Source of the DNA: Mesodorylaimus sp. YZB2_4
Taxonomy: Eukaryota; Nematoda; Enoplea; Dorylaimida; Dorylaimidae
Assembly: GCA_030248295.1 (NCBI GenBank)
Contig: JASANH010000670.1
Coordinates: 1-64,000 of the forward strand
DNA length: 64,000 bases
Direction: 5' to 3'
This document shows positions 43,260 to 54,056 of this stretch, piece by piece. How positions within the stretch are numbered: position 1 is the stretch's first letter; each line of letters opens with the position of its first letter. The notes beneath the pieces were generated by a model. It ran no database searches and was not told the DNA's origin. It worked only from the letters and a program-made list of their open reading frames with translations. The translations under genes and the position numbers were made by a program.

Positions 43260-43860
43260 ACAGTTGGCCAGGTGATACACAATCGAGAGGACTGTTCTTT
43301 TTCTGCTTAGCGATGCACATATACGTACATAGAGGAGCTGCTTCCAGAGATCTGGACGTCAAAGCAAGAAAAGCCGCGAAAAGAAACGGCAACGATCATA
43401 TGCAAAGCACAAAAGTTTCGTCGACCAAAGATTCAAGGTACAGTAAGTCTTGGTGGTCTTCAGTGAGAGAACACGTAGATCACCTTAGTGGGATCTTTTA
43501 GGATTCAATATCCCGCCAAACCTTCGGCCAAGCACCAAGGGATTGGAATTGGTCAGAAGCGGATACTTAAACTATGGAACCAGGAAGAAATGCAGGAAGT
43601 GAATCGAGAGCAAGGTATATTGCTATGCAGAATACTGCAGTGTTTTGGGAGGCCATGTTTCATAAGCATTAGATGTCGGAAAGAGTGCCTGGATTTTGAG
43701 CTCTGGAAAATCAAGGGAAGAGCGCTCATTTCCAATGTTGCGTGAAGATCAGAGGATGAACCGCTCAATCTTGCAGTTTTACTTGGCGCAGAAAAGAATG
43801 GAAAAGAAAGGGGGAAACATGTTCTTAGTGCTAGAGGGAAAAGGAGTGAGTCAGAGGTAA
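43260..43860. other. Weak plus-strand frames, nothing recognised
   Basis: Frames at 43313-43501 (KARKAAKRNGN) and 43488-43745 (KRILKLWNQEEMQEVNREQG) are basic, and the second follows an AG (ttttag, 43496-43501), so they could be exons. I see no family match. Confidence 0.3.
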
Positions 43861-43866
43861 TATGGG

Positions 43867-46680
43867 ATGATTACAGTACTTGCGAGACGCAACATTAGAC
43901 GTGCTGTAACAGTTTTATCACTAAAATTCATTTTGAACAAGCTTCTGTTGCAAAAGGGGCGAGGAAAAGTGCATTCTCGTCTATCTGCAGTATGGCTGTA
44001 CTTGTCGAGCACTGGCTATACTTCGGCTTCAACAGTGCCAACTGTAATTCTAACACCGCCTTCGTTGCAAGGCCCTCTCGCCGAACATTCCTCTGATCAA
44101 CAGGCCGATGTGTCTAACCGCGATTCGCTCGCCTGGGACTATTGCGATTTGGGCGAAAATGCCATCAATCGTCCGTCGGTGGCCTTCGGGTTGGGTAAGC
44201 ACAATTTTTCTTCTGCTCCTAACCCTTTGGCCCAGACGACCGATCAATCAGCCGAAGGGCACATCCCGGTTACTGGCTCTCCAGACACAACTCAGGCTGC
44301 GAAGCCTTCCGAAACATCTCCGTCGACAGTGGTAAGCCCAGTCTCAACTAATGCGATTGTAAGTAGTGAGTCTACTTCAAATCCTCCTGCGCCTACTGCA
44401 GGAGCGACGGGCCGGTGGTCAACATGGTACGAACAAACACCATACACAGAACGTCACGGCCTACGATATCATCCATTGCTCTAATATTCGCATTCTCGAT
44501 CGCTGGGCTGGCATGGCTGGCTGGTTTAGCGTTTGGCCCCGCGATATTATTAAAGAAATGAAGCATTACCCTTCGACGTATTTGCTTCTCTAGAAGCGAG
44601 AGTTGGTTCTATATTGCACAGCTGATTATGTTTTCCGTTTTAAGAGCCTCCCTTCAGGTCACGTGCCTCAGAAGGATCTGGAACTGCCAATGATCGGTTG
44701 GATGCAAGCGGCAGCATTCGAGTTTTTCGAGTTCACAAAGAAACAGCTGCAAATCGAAGAATGTCGTACGTACTTGCAAGATTCATTGTGTGATGATCGC
44801 CTACCCTTTTTATGGGACCCCCTCATCTATTGGTGGACTGCCTATTGCAACATGCCACCCCCGACCGATACTTCGTCGACGGATCCGAAGGCAGGTAATT
44901 CGTTTACTATAGTGCCTGACAAGAACCAAACCAATCTTTGTCGATTGAGACCCGCAGGTGGTCATAGGCATCTCAACAACGAATATCATGGGTTCAACAC
45001 AGATCCAAACGTAGACACATCCTATTTTCCGGGTGGATCTGTAGTCCAGGCAACTGTCTAGGGTATCCTGCCGTATCTGAGATACCCTGCAACTTCTGTT
45101 TCCACAGTAACCACTTCTCCTGGAAGGTCGCCTGTACCTACTGTCGTCCATATTCAACCTGGTTCTACCAGTTATGTTACAGGTACCTCTCGTGATCACC
45201 CCGTTGGCGACTATAGGCCACCCCGTGGTGGTAAGCCGAAACACCCCCCCCCCCCCCAGTAATAGCGAGCAACCAGGGGACGACGATAAGAAACATGGAA
45301 AGCGGGATGATGATTCTCGCAAGAAGAAACAACGACCATCGCGTGATCCGCCTCGAAGGCAGCAAAGATCACGAAGGGATGATGTGTCGCCGTGCACTGT
45401 TTCTACAAGCGATGCGAAATCAGATCATGGCTCGAGTCTATCGTCATCGCCTCTTTCGTCGTCATCATCGACGACGACTGATTCCTCTTCCGAGTCCTCA
45501 AGCTCGTCCAGATCGAGACATCGTCGATCGAGGAAATCGAAGAGAAAGACCAAACGTAAGTCAACCTCGAAACGTTTAGATACCCCACGATTACAACCTT
45601 TGGACTCGTTGGTGGTATGAATGGTGAGTTTCGTATCTGGCTAAGGCAATTTGAAAGCTGCATGCATTCTTTCAAAGACAAGGTGAAGTTGCGTTACTTC
45701 GCATCTTGCATGAAAGATAATGCTGCTATTACTTGGTCTCAGCTCACCACAGCTCAAACCAAGTCTTTGAAATCTGCTTTTTAGGCAATGTCAGAAACTT
45801 ATGACAGACCAGTTCATCCCGACACGCAAAGGCGGTTGATCCAGGCCTGCGTTCAGACTGCTTCTGAGCCTGTCATGAAGTATCTACAACGTCTTCATGA
45901 GTTAGCTCGCGGTCTTTATTCCAACGACTCGCAGCGAGAACAAGAAATTTCGCTTTTTAATTCTCAGCTGGTTTAGTGGAACCACTGCGCTCCGCATTGG
46001 CGAAAGTCCTACTATCGGAAAAAAAATCCGCCTGACCTGTCGCGGAAAATTCAACTCACCTACGATCACGAGTTCTATTCCGCTGTGAATGAGCCGTCTT
46101 CGTCGACTGCGGTGACTATGGCTACAGTAAGTCCATCTGCTAAAGTACTGACAGCCTCTGCTTTTAATTCAGATAAGCCTGACGATTTTGTCGACGACGA
46201 ATATGACAAAGATTTCCACGACGACGAACCTGGCTCGTTCAAAACGGTTCACTACACCTGATTTCGCGGCCCATCTGGACGATATTCACGCTCTGGCTCT
46301 CGCGGCAAAAGAGAGTACCAATGATCTTTTCGAGGTAACTCGCAGTCACGCTCTTATGGTGATCATTGTGGTCAATCATCTGATTTCCGATATCGAGACT
46401 CATCTCTATATCGATTTCGTGAATCGACGGATAATCGATATCGCGATCGCTATCGAAGTGATCAGCGATTTGGATACCGACCTCGCGATTCATCATACGA
46501 ACGGCAGTATGATCAGCGTGACCAGCATGGGTGTCGATCGCGTGATCAAACACCGGATCGATGTCGCAATGATCGTCCGCGTGATCAGTCTGCGGACGAT
46601 CATTGCGACATCGATCAGTCTACGCACGCTTATTGTTTTTCTTAGTAAAAGCGCTTGTCAGAGGCATACGTTGTATAGCT
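43867..46680 (+). mobile_element. Ty3 (gypsy)-type gag fossil
   Basis: A Ser/Thr/Pro-rich N-terminal part (43867-45000) and a charged, low-complexity linker (45270-45560, KRDDDSRKKKQRPSRDPPRR) are followed by the capsid-like block GEFRIWLRQFESCMHSF, MKDNAAITWSQL and MKYLQRLHELARGLY. The end is an Arg-rich region with repeated YRDRYRSDQR-like words up to 46660. No zinc knuckle, protease or RT follows. It has about five or more breaks. A Ty3 pol fossil on the same strand lies at 54-56.7 kb and may be the rest of it, but that is not proven. Confidence 0.7.
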
Positions 46681-46689
46681 AGCTCAAGA

Positions 46690-46985
46690 AGTTCCTCTGG
46701 TTGCACTTCTTGTTAGCAAGAAATTCATAATTTAATATATAATTTTATAACCCCAACCACGACCATAATTTTTCGGGGTCAGGATCGAGGTCGAGGTCGG
46801 GGCCCCGGTCGAACGCTTTAGAAGACGTCGGGGTTTGAGAAGATAGCCCTCAGCACTACGACTGCACCGAAGCCACAAGCGATCTATTCGCCCATGCACT
46901 CAAAATACCAGCACAATTCTGTTTTTTTTTGGCGTTGCTGCTCTCGCCATGAGCTGTTGAACTGTCAATGAATCGTCCATTGAAT
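46690..46985. other. No recognised feature
   Basis: Contains a ggtcgaggtcgaggtcgggg-like G-rich stretch (about 46780-46810) and no gene. Confidence 0.5.
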
Positions 46986-46989
46986 GTCT

Positions 46990-47490
46990 GCGAATGGCGA
47001 ACTCGCTGCGATACTTCTAAATACCATCAACAATCCACATAATGGCTCGCTCTCTGCGCCGCAAAGGATCGACAGCTCCATTTCTTTTGACCAATGGTTT
47101 CATAAGGGCCCAAGCCAAACGGCGCAAAAAGTCGCGTCTCGTCATTGACGCCTCTTTGAATCCCTGATTCGCAATGATAAAAGCTTGTAGACAGTCGATG
47201 CGGCAACGTCTACTAACCACTGGAAAACTCGGGTTTGTCCACCGATAACACGTCCGCCGACAAGAATATTCGGAAATCATTTGATCCTTAAAATGACTAA
47301 TGTCGTCACCAAGAAGTGCACTATGTAACCCGTAGATCTTGCCATACGCCCGGTTTCAATAAGTTGTAAAATTTGACCATTTGTGAACGTCCTTTTTTCC
47401 AAGCATACAATGTCGTCGTGATGCGCAGTGGACAATATGCAGACGGGCGACTTCTCCTTGTCTTTCTTCGCAACATACTTGCACAATTAA
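46990..47490 (-). pseudogene. piggyBac-type transposase, C-terminal fragment
   Basis: Minus strand, from 47486: YVAKKDKEKSPVCILSTAHH (the KDxKPVxxLST block), then RWTNPSFPVVSRRCRIDCLQ and AFIIANQGFKEASMTRRDFL ending in RRLAWALMKP. These correspond to the RKTxRWWxxxFFxLLDxxxxNAFIIYNxS region of piggyBac enzymes. The blocks are in two frames and the catalytic N-terminal part is missing, so it is a dead fragment, distinct from the copy at 52-53.7 kb. Confidence 0.7.
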
Positions 47491-48629
47491 TAGGACCACT
47501 GAACAGAAATGCAGAGTGCGCCTCGTCCGCCTGCGCCCCTGTTGTATTCTTGTCACTCGTTGCCGCTTGCTCGACAGGTGGCAATATGGCCTCATTGACG
47601 ACACCACCCGCACCATTGACCCCATGGGCACCGAGTCGCAGGACCAACGACGGACGCCTACCACATCCCGACCGCGACCTATACCGCGCGTGTCACTGAA
47701 ATCGGGCCGACCCGCTGGGAAGGCAGCTAGCGCGTGCTAAAGTGGCCAATCCGAGCACGTCACACACAGTCACGTGCGACACGGCGGGTGGAGCGCGCTG
47801 TTGGAAATATTTTCTTGGCATTTTTTTAGCCTTTTCATAAGTTTTCGAATCGTGTAAAAGATTTTCTTAAGATTTTTGAGAACCGCTAGATAGATTTTAA
47901 TAACTTTTGGTACTAGCATGTCGTACCTATCAACCTATAATCATACAAAACGATTTTGCATAACAATGGCCAGTTGTCGAGATATGCAGATGAAACCATT
48001 TCGCTCTGTGTTATAAGATATATTGGGTCTCCGGACCCAAGAGTTAGACCAACTAAGGTCTAACTTAGTTCTAACCATCAGAATTAAACAGCAAAATGAA
48101 TTTGGCCGCTTTTTATAAGAAAGCAAGAACGTAAATATCACGCATCTAGTCATAATCAGATCGAACTTGAAAGTCAAAGTATAGATTTAAATATCGGAAG
48201 CGCAACTGACGAAATCGTAAATGATGATAACGTAAGATTTTATCATTGAAATTTAAGGAAAGCATAACATTTGCAGACATGGACAAAAAAACATATTTAG
48301 GAGCCGCAATTACAAAACGCATCGCAAGGTAGCATCGAAGTCGCATTCGACAATTACACCGAGTTGCATGTTCAAGGCGATGCAATTGTTTGTATCGAGC
48401 GTTTGCATTCTTTATATATGGTCATAAGACGTATTATCGATCTGTGAAAGAAGACACCATCCGACTGTGCGAAACGCAAGACAACGAACAGCGCTCTTCA
48501 CTGTCCAAGGTAACTATTCCTATTTAGAATTCATGACTACGCATTTTTTAACATTTTGGTCCAGTAGCCATAATATGGAATGGGACAATTCCTGACTAAG
48601 CAAGATAGGCATATTCCAAGCTGGGACTA
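47491..48629. other. Gene-poor stretch
   Basis: 47500-47800 is GC-rich with frames on both strands that look like shadows. 47830-48620 is AT-rich. A pair of small hairpins lies at 48023-48064. No gene recognised. Confidence 0.5.
48023..48064. repeat. Two adjacent perfect hairpins
   Basis: ttgggtc/gacccaa with a four-base loop (48023-48040) is followed two bases later by gttagacc/ggtctaac with a six-base loop (48043-48064). Confidence 0.9.
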
Positions 48630-49012
48630 ATGTATAAGAGTAACGAACCTCTGCTAGGCCAGTTTCAAAGCCAGCACATGGCTGAAATCAGACTGAAAAC
48701 TACCACAGAAACGTCACAAAAAAAAACGTATTCGCTCATAACGTTTCCGGTATTTGGCATGCCTCCTGAGACATATGTGAGATGGCACATCTTACCTCTG
48801 AACTCATGGGGTGGAGAATACGAGTTGATGTTGGCTGCAACGTTGATGCAAGCAGTTGTGGTCTTGTTTCGTCCAAATTCTGACGGATTTGAGCGCCGCG
48901 ACTACCAGGCTTGTTTTGTAACGGTTTCACGCTGGTCCATATTTGATCCATCGAAAAGCGGCTCAATAATCATCCTAAAATGTCAGAATAACCTGTTTAC
49001 GCATTTAATCCA

Positions 49013-50943
49013 ATGATTCCAACAGGTCTGGTCCAACGTAGTGACGAGGATACCCAACGCAAGAGCAATCACCAAATCAGCCCAGAAGAGCTCAGTTCAA
49101 TCAAAGGAGAGGCCATAAAGTTGAAGCAAGGAAACAATTCGCTACAGAACAAATTATATTCGTATCTACGTACCAGACGTCTTTCATTGATCACTGAATA
49201 CCTACAAACGGGTCCAGACGTTTTTAATATAATTAAGCGCGAAATCACGAATCAAGAAAGCCAAAAGCTTACTCCAGAAAAGACGACTGAAATCTTGCAA
49301 AAAGCAAATTTGACTGGTTCCCAAGCAGAGATTTTTCAATCGCTATTGCATCAACAAGGAAAGCAAATCCGTCAGATCAGTTCGCACCCTGAAAAAGAGC
49401 CGCGAATTAAAAACTGAATTGGTCACCAAGAACATTAAACTGATCGAAAAAGGAAATGAAATCACCAAAACTGTTCATCGTGCAGAAAGCCTAGTAACGT
49501 TTTTGAAAGAGACCTAGGATAAATCCATAGCAAGCTGTCATTTAATCGACGACGTAAGATTTAATGGCGAAATTTGGCTTTCTGCTGGCGGTGACAAAGG
49601 TCAAGGAAAAACGAAAATAATCACGTCTTACCTTAACTTCGAAAATCCAGCTAGCGTCTCGAACCTTCAAATTTTCGCAATTTATGATGGGGATGATGGC
49701 CACGAAAATTTGAGACGAGTTTTCCGGAAATACCAGAGTGAATGGGACGACGTTCAACAGTTAAGTCTTCCCTATAAAGAAGCCGATGGCGAAATTGAGT
49801 GGCGGCCAATACGATTTTTTCTGCTTGGCGATCTCATGTTTCAGTCGTCTTTCCTTGGACACAAAGGTCCTAGCTGCCAGTAAATCCAGCATAGTTTTCC
49901 TTCAATATCTAAGCATTATCGTAAATCAGTTTCACTTAATACAGCAAGGCCTGAGATTTGTTACCTCATTAATTGAAAAACACTGTAAAATTTCGATGCT
50001 TTTATTAACTTCTAGCAGTAGAATTATGCAGGTTCATCTACTTATACTACAGTAATTAATGCCTAGCCGAATTAGTAACTGCGTTATCTTTATTTATTTA
50101 GCAATTCATGCATCATATGCCACATTCTACAGCAGGAACTCAGGAACCCAGCAAAAAACGCATTCCAAAAATTCCGTAGCGTATGCATATCGATCAGCCG
50201 AACAACATCGCGGCGCATTGAAAGTTGGTAAAGGAAGCGATGGCGTTTCCCATTTGCCGATATCCCAGATCAGCACTGACCAGCAAGTTCCACCAGTTTT
50301 GCATTTATTCCTCGGAATAGGGACCAATCTGATCAATCAAATCGAATCTGCCGCAAACTTCATCGATGATGCAAAATCGGTAAAGGGGGGAAAAAATGGA
50401 GATGAGTTTCAAGCAAAAGCGGCGGACGTCTTCGAGGCATCACTGAAACAACTGGGTATAGATCGCCAGGCTTTTCAAGGAGGGGTGTTCATCGGAAATC
50501 ATATTGCAAAGGCTGTTGACGGGGAAGGTCCTCAAATATTAACTCAATGCCTTGAGTCGAAAATGGATCTCAGGAAAAAGTACATTGACCTCCTTACTGC
50601 ACTGAATGTTATCCGACGACTAATGGGCTTCGCAAAATTTTTGAGCGATGATGAAATCGAGGAATTGGTCCATGCCTGCAAGAAAATGGGAGAACTAAGC
50701 GATAAATATCGAAACGATGGCGATACAATAACTCCAAAAATGCATATGGTCGTTATCCACGTACCCGAATTCGCTCGGCGATGGAAGACTGTCGGCCTTT
50801 TTTCGGAACATGGCATCGAAGCCATGCACGGATTTACAGAAAAATTGATGGTCAGATATTCATGCATTCGTAGCATTGGTCGTAAGTTTCAATTGGCTTG
50901 CAAAGAACACCAAAGTAGGCAAAAATGTGTCAGAAAACAATGA
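49013..50943 (+). CDS. Large unnamed transposon-like protein (GDKG ... KMH ... EHGIE family)
   Basis: Blocks in order: SPEELSSIKGEAIKLKQG with EKTTEILQKANLTGSQAEIF; then GEIWLSAGGDKGQGKTKIIT, NFENPASVSNLQIFAIYDGD and EIEWRPIRFF (49550-49815); then 50059-50943 with FEASLKQLGIDRQAFQGGVF, IGNHIAKAV, ITPKMHMVVIHVPEFARRW, LFSEHGIEAMHGFTEKLM and IGRKFQLACKEHQ. The GGDKGxGxTK and TPKMHxxxxHVxxF..ExGxExxH blocks recur in a multi-copy, uncharacterised animal family that I believe is transposon-borne, probably a DDE-type nuclease; I cannot name it. Stops and frame changes near 49420, 49520 and 49850 may be breaks or introns, and part of the centre is missing. Confidence 0.5.
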
Positions 50944-50949
50944 TCATAT

Positions 50950-51336
50950 GAAAGTTATATGGGTCTCTATTAAGCAGCCTTTATCCGTTAATCGTACCAT
51001 ATGTACAGCGCATATAATTGTTTGCAATTCACAGTTCATGACCATAGCGTGTAAAAGTACGTACACAGTGATTAAAAGTCGTATAGGTAATTCGTCAATT
51101 GTAGGCGATCCGAATTTTCACTTGACACCGCAAATTCCAAGTACCTATTTCGTATAAATACATGATAAATACCATACAAACAGTACAATAATCGTTACTG
51201 CTCAACATGAACACCCCGTAAAAATCAAAAATCGAACTCTACCAGGCGCGCCATGAATACTTTCACCGCGCCTAGCAGACAAAGCATACGGCAATTGGCA
51301 GGACTGTTGCTACAATTGCAATCCTCATTTTGTCAA
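50950..51336. other. No recognised feature
   Basis: AT-rich 3' flank of the preceding gene, ending with gcgcgccatg near 51250. Confidence 0.5.
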
Positions 51337-52238
51337 GGCCTGTACATACTCTCGGCGTATCGACGTCGAAGTAGACTGAGTGACGTAGGGGCAGCGTTCA
51401 TACTAGCAGCGGAGCGACGTATGCGTATCATCGCGGACGTAGTTTTTGCAGAAGTGCCCACGTCGACGTATTGGGGTACCAGCTACGCAGAACCAGTCCT
51501 ATGTGCGTAATAGGGCCTGGCACTCGTTAGAAAACGGCGCGTTCATACTAACGAAACACGAATAATTTTTTGTAGTTTTGACGGCAAATTACCATGGTAG
51601 GATGGGTATGTTTAGGACAGTCGATACTAAATTACTGATTAGTCAGTACTGATTAGTCCTATTCTGGCTCGTGCTTATGGGGTCTCAAAATTCAAAAGTC
51701 ACATTCAAAGTTGTATTAAAACCATCATTATCATCAATGTCATCATAAATGTAATCCTCGTAAGTGTCGATATTATCCGAACCCTTTGCCATTTGGGCAC
51801 TAAACACAAAAAAAGCTTCTTTTCACCACTAATAAGCGAATTGCTGTGTTGGTGCCACAGTTAAAAAATGACCCTCAAGAAACACAACATAAAAATAAAT
51901 CCGCTCAATTTACAACATTTCTGCCTCAAAATTTAAAATCTACTATAAAAATTCTCCATGGACCCACAAAATTTTTAATTTTGAACAAATTTTCCATTTA
52001 ACCGATCGACAGACGTAGCTGCGTAGTTTTTGCACAAAAATCGCAACTTTGTGCAATAGCTACGTCGACGTAGCGGCTACGCCCGTACCCAAACCAACTC
52101 CGTTTGGTCGTTCATACTTGTCGACGTAGGATCCCCGACGTAGCTACAGTATGCCGTGCCTGCACATCATTAACTTACACAGAGTGTTTGCTACGTCTAT
52201 TTTGCTAGGTCTACGTCGATACGACGAGAGTATGTACG
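51337..52238. mobile_element. Non-autonomous TIR element or inverted-repeat pair
   Basis: tgtacatactctcggcgtatcgacgt at 51346 and its near reverse complement, ending acgagagtatgtacga at 52236, form ~30-bp terminal inverted repeats. Inside, gacgtag-type words and gttcatact (51390, 51534, 52109) recur in both orientations and there is no gene. The right end overlaps the last codons of the piggyBac frame, so the element probably inserted there. Confidence 0.55.
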
Positions 52239-53682
52239 AGCCTTCACGTGAGCGAGCAAAATGGCGAACACCTGGTCGGGACGTGCTACTCGTCTCGAGA
52301 GGGTCATGCCGATCCGTCGGCATAGGTCCAACGACACGACTTTCGCTTTTTTTTACAGCCTTACGGCTTTTCGCAGCCACACGTCCACCAACCCCAGTGC
52401 CCAATAGATGCAGTTCACCATACGCCTCATAAATCTTTCTTTCGCGATCGGTCCTCGCCACCACCAATTTCCCGAAGTACTGATGAGAATTGAGTCGTTG
52501 CAGCGCAACTGGAACACCATTTTTCTGCTGGTCGACAATAGATAAACGACTTTCGCTGGCTTCGCTTGATAACGGAGCAATATCTTCCCTGCTGCAATGT
52601 CGTCGGTTGAGAATATGAAGCGGGGTTCCTTCAATTTAATCGGCTTCTTTGTGAAATCAGAGGGAATTCCTTTTCGTTTTGGCCGAATTGTTCCAAGCAG
52701 GCACATCCTCTTCTCGTACAGTTTGTCTCTCAACTCGCACGGCGTGAAAAAGTTATCGCAAACAACTGTTCGAACATTGACTTGCAATGGGCTGGTCAAG
52801 CTAAGAATGACCTTCGAATAAGTTGTAAGTTGTACCACAGAAAATAGTGCTGAAACATTCTTACCCATTCTCCAAGTAATCACTTCTGAACCATGTCTCC
52901 ACGGGCCGCCCTTTTTCTTTGATGTACTTCCGCGTTGCATAAGTAATTCGACTGCGCATCGTTGCAGCACCGGATTTCAATCCCATATTGGCACGGCTGA
53001 AATGTGCGAAACTGAAATAAGCGTGACAAAATGCTCTCAGCAATGCTTATCTTACTGGGAAAATACATAATAAATGGACATCAGCCGCGACTGTCCGCCA
53101 TCGCCTCGTCGACAGTAAGTCTTTCACCAGGAACGTATTGCGCCTTGCAGTTCTCCACAAAAGCTTCAAAAATCTAAATCATAAAAAGTGAATTGAAAAA
53201 CCATGCGTGAGAATAAAAGCGGGCCCAGAAAACTTACGTTTCGTAAAGAAGCGATTCGTCCTCCTTATCCCGCTTGGCCTTTTCGCCGAATCGCACAAGC
53301 TGGATCAAATTTTCATCGACCAATATATTATTTGACCAATCGTCAGAGGCGCTTCATACTAAGCTTGGTCTGAAACTGTGAGAGTGAGCAAGAGCCGAAG
53401 TGCGGCTAACCTGGTTCGGACTAAAACATCTCCTAGATCGAGATTTTCTAACCACCTGAGCCGCCACCATAACCCAATGACTGCCCAGATCTCAGTGATG
53501 TCCGTTTCGACACATTCTCGCACAGCTGGGTTGGTCTCAGTTATTTTTGTTGATGACCCGTTTCGCCTTAATATTGGTGCGTTGGACGATTCTGAAATAA
53601 TCTCGATCTGATACGTACTTTCGAGAAAGCCAAAAAAGGTAACTAACTCGCCAATCATAATCTCAGTGATTAAAGACGACAA
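52144..53682 (-). pseudogene. piggyBac-type transposase
   Basis: Read from 53682: TDITEIWAVIGLWWRLRWLE, a middle part in shifting frames, FRTFQPCQYGIEIRCCNDAQ (the RYMPxKPxKWGIKxWxLCD block, about 53000), then 52970-52353 with VRTVVCDNFFTPCELRDKLY (second catalytic Asp in CDNFFT), CLLGTIRPKRKGIPSDFTKK, FIFSTDDIAAGKILLRYQAK, PAKVVYLLST and GLVDVW (the GGVDxxD block, worn). The first catalytic Asp region is not legible. Several frame changes are present and the C-terminus runs into the TIR element at 52238, so it is inactive. piggyBac enzymes move DNA precisely at TTAA. Confidence 0.85.
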
Positions 53683-53689
53683 CAGCTTT

Positions 53690-54050
53690 TAATGGTCTTG
53701 TGGATCATGAGTTAGGAGACAAAACAATCGAACAAAAGTCATAAATATGAACAGGAACTTTTCACTAGTGTGTATAAGTGACAACATCGATTTAGAAACG
53801 AGCAGTCTGGAAGGGGAAGCTCAGCAGTCAAGCCATCTTGGTTTTTTTTGATTCGCCAATCGAGCTCACACAATAGAATTTTCGAGTCATGATCTTTTGT
53901 GATTTGAAACGTGTGCCCACTTTTTTCTGCTAGTCGATCGACTTATAATATTCGAATTCAGAGCGATACTGTTTCCATAAATCCAGGATTCGTTTTTTCG
54001 TCATATCTGCAGGGTCGTAGGGAAGCTTTTGCTCACCCAAGAATATAAAA
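53690..54050. other. No recognised feature
   Basis: Sequence between the piggyBac relic and the Ty3 fossil. It may hold the leader of the latter but shows no domain. Confidence 0.4.
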
Positions 54051-54056
54051 AAGCCG

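Noticed and set aside
46188-46680. Isolated plus-strand protein rich in Ile/Asp/His
   Set aside because: It is a shadow frame of the Arg-rich gag tail; the low-complexity gatcg words keep several frames open.
47321-47740. Overlapping frames on both strands in the GC-rich stretch
   Set aside because: Several frames are open at once because of base composition; only the piggyBac-like minus frame has family support.
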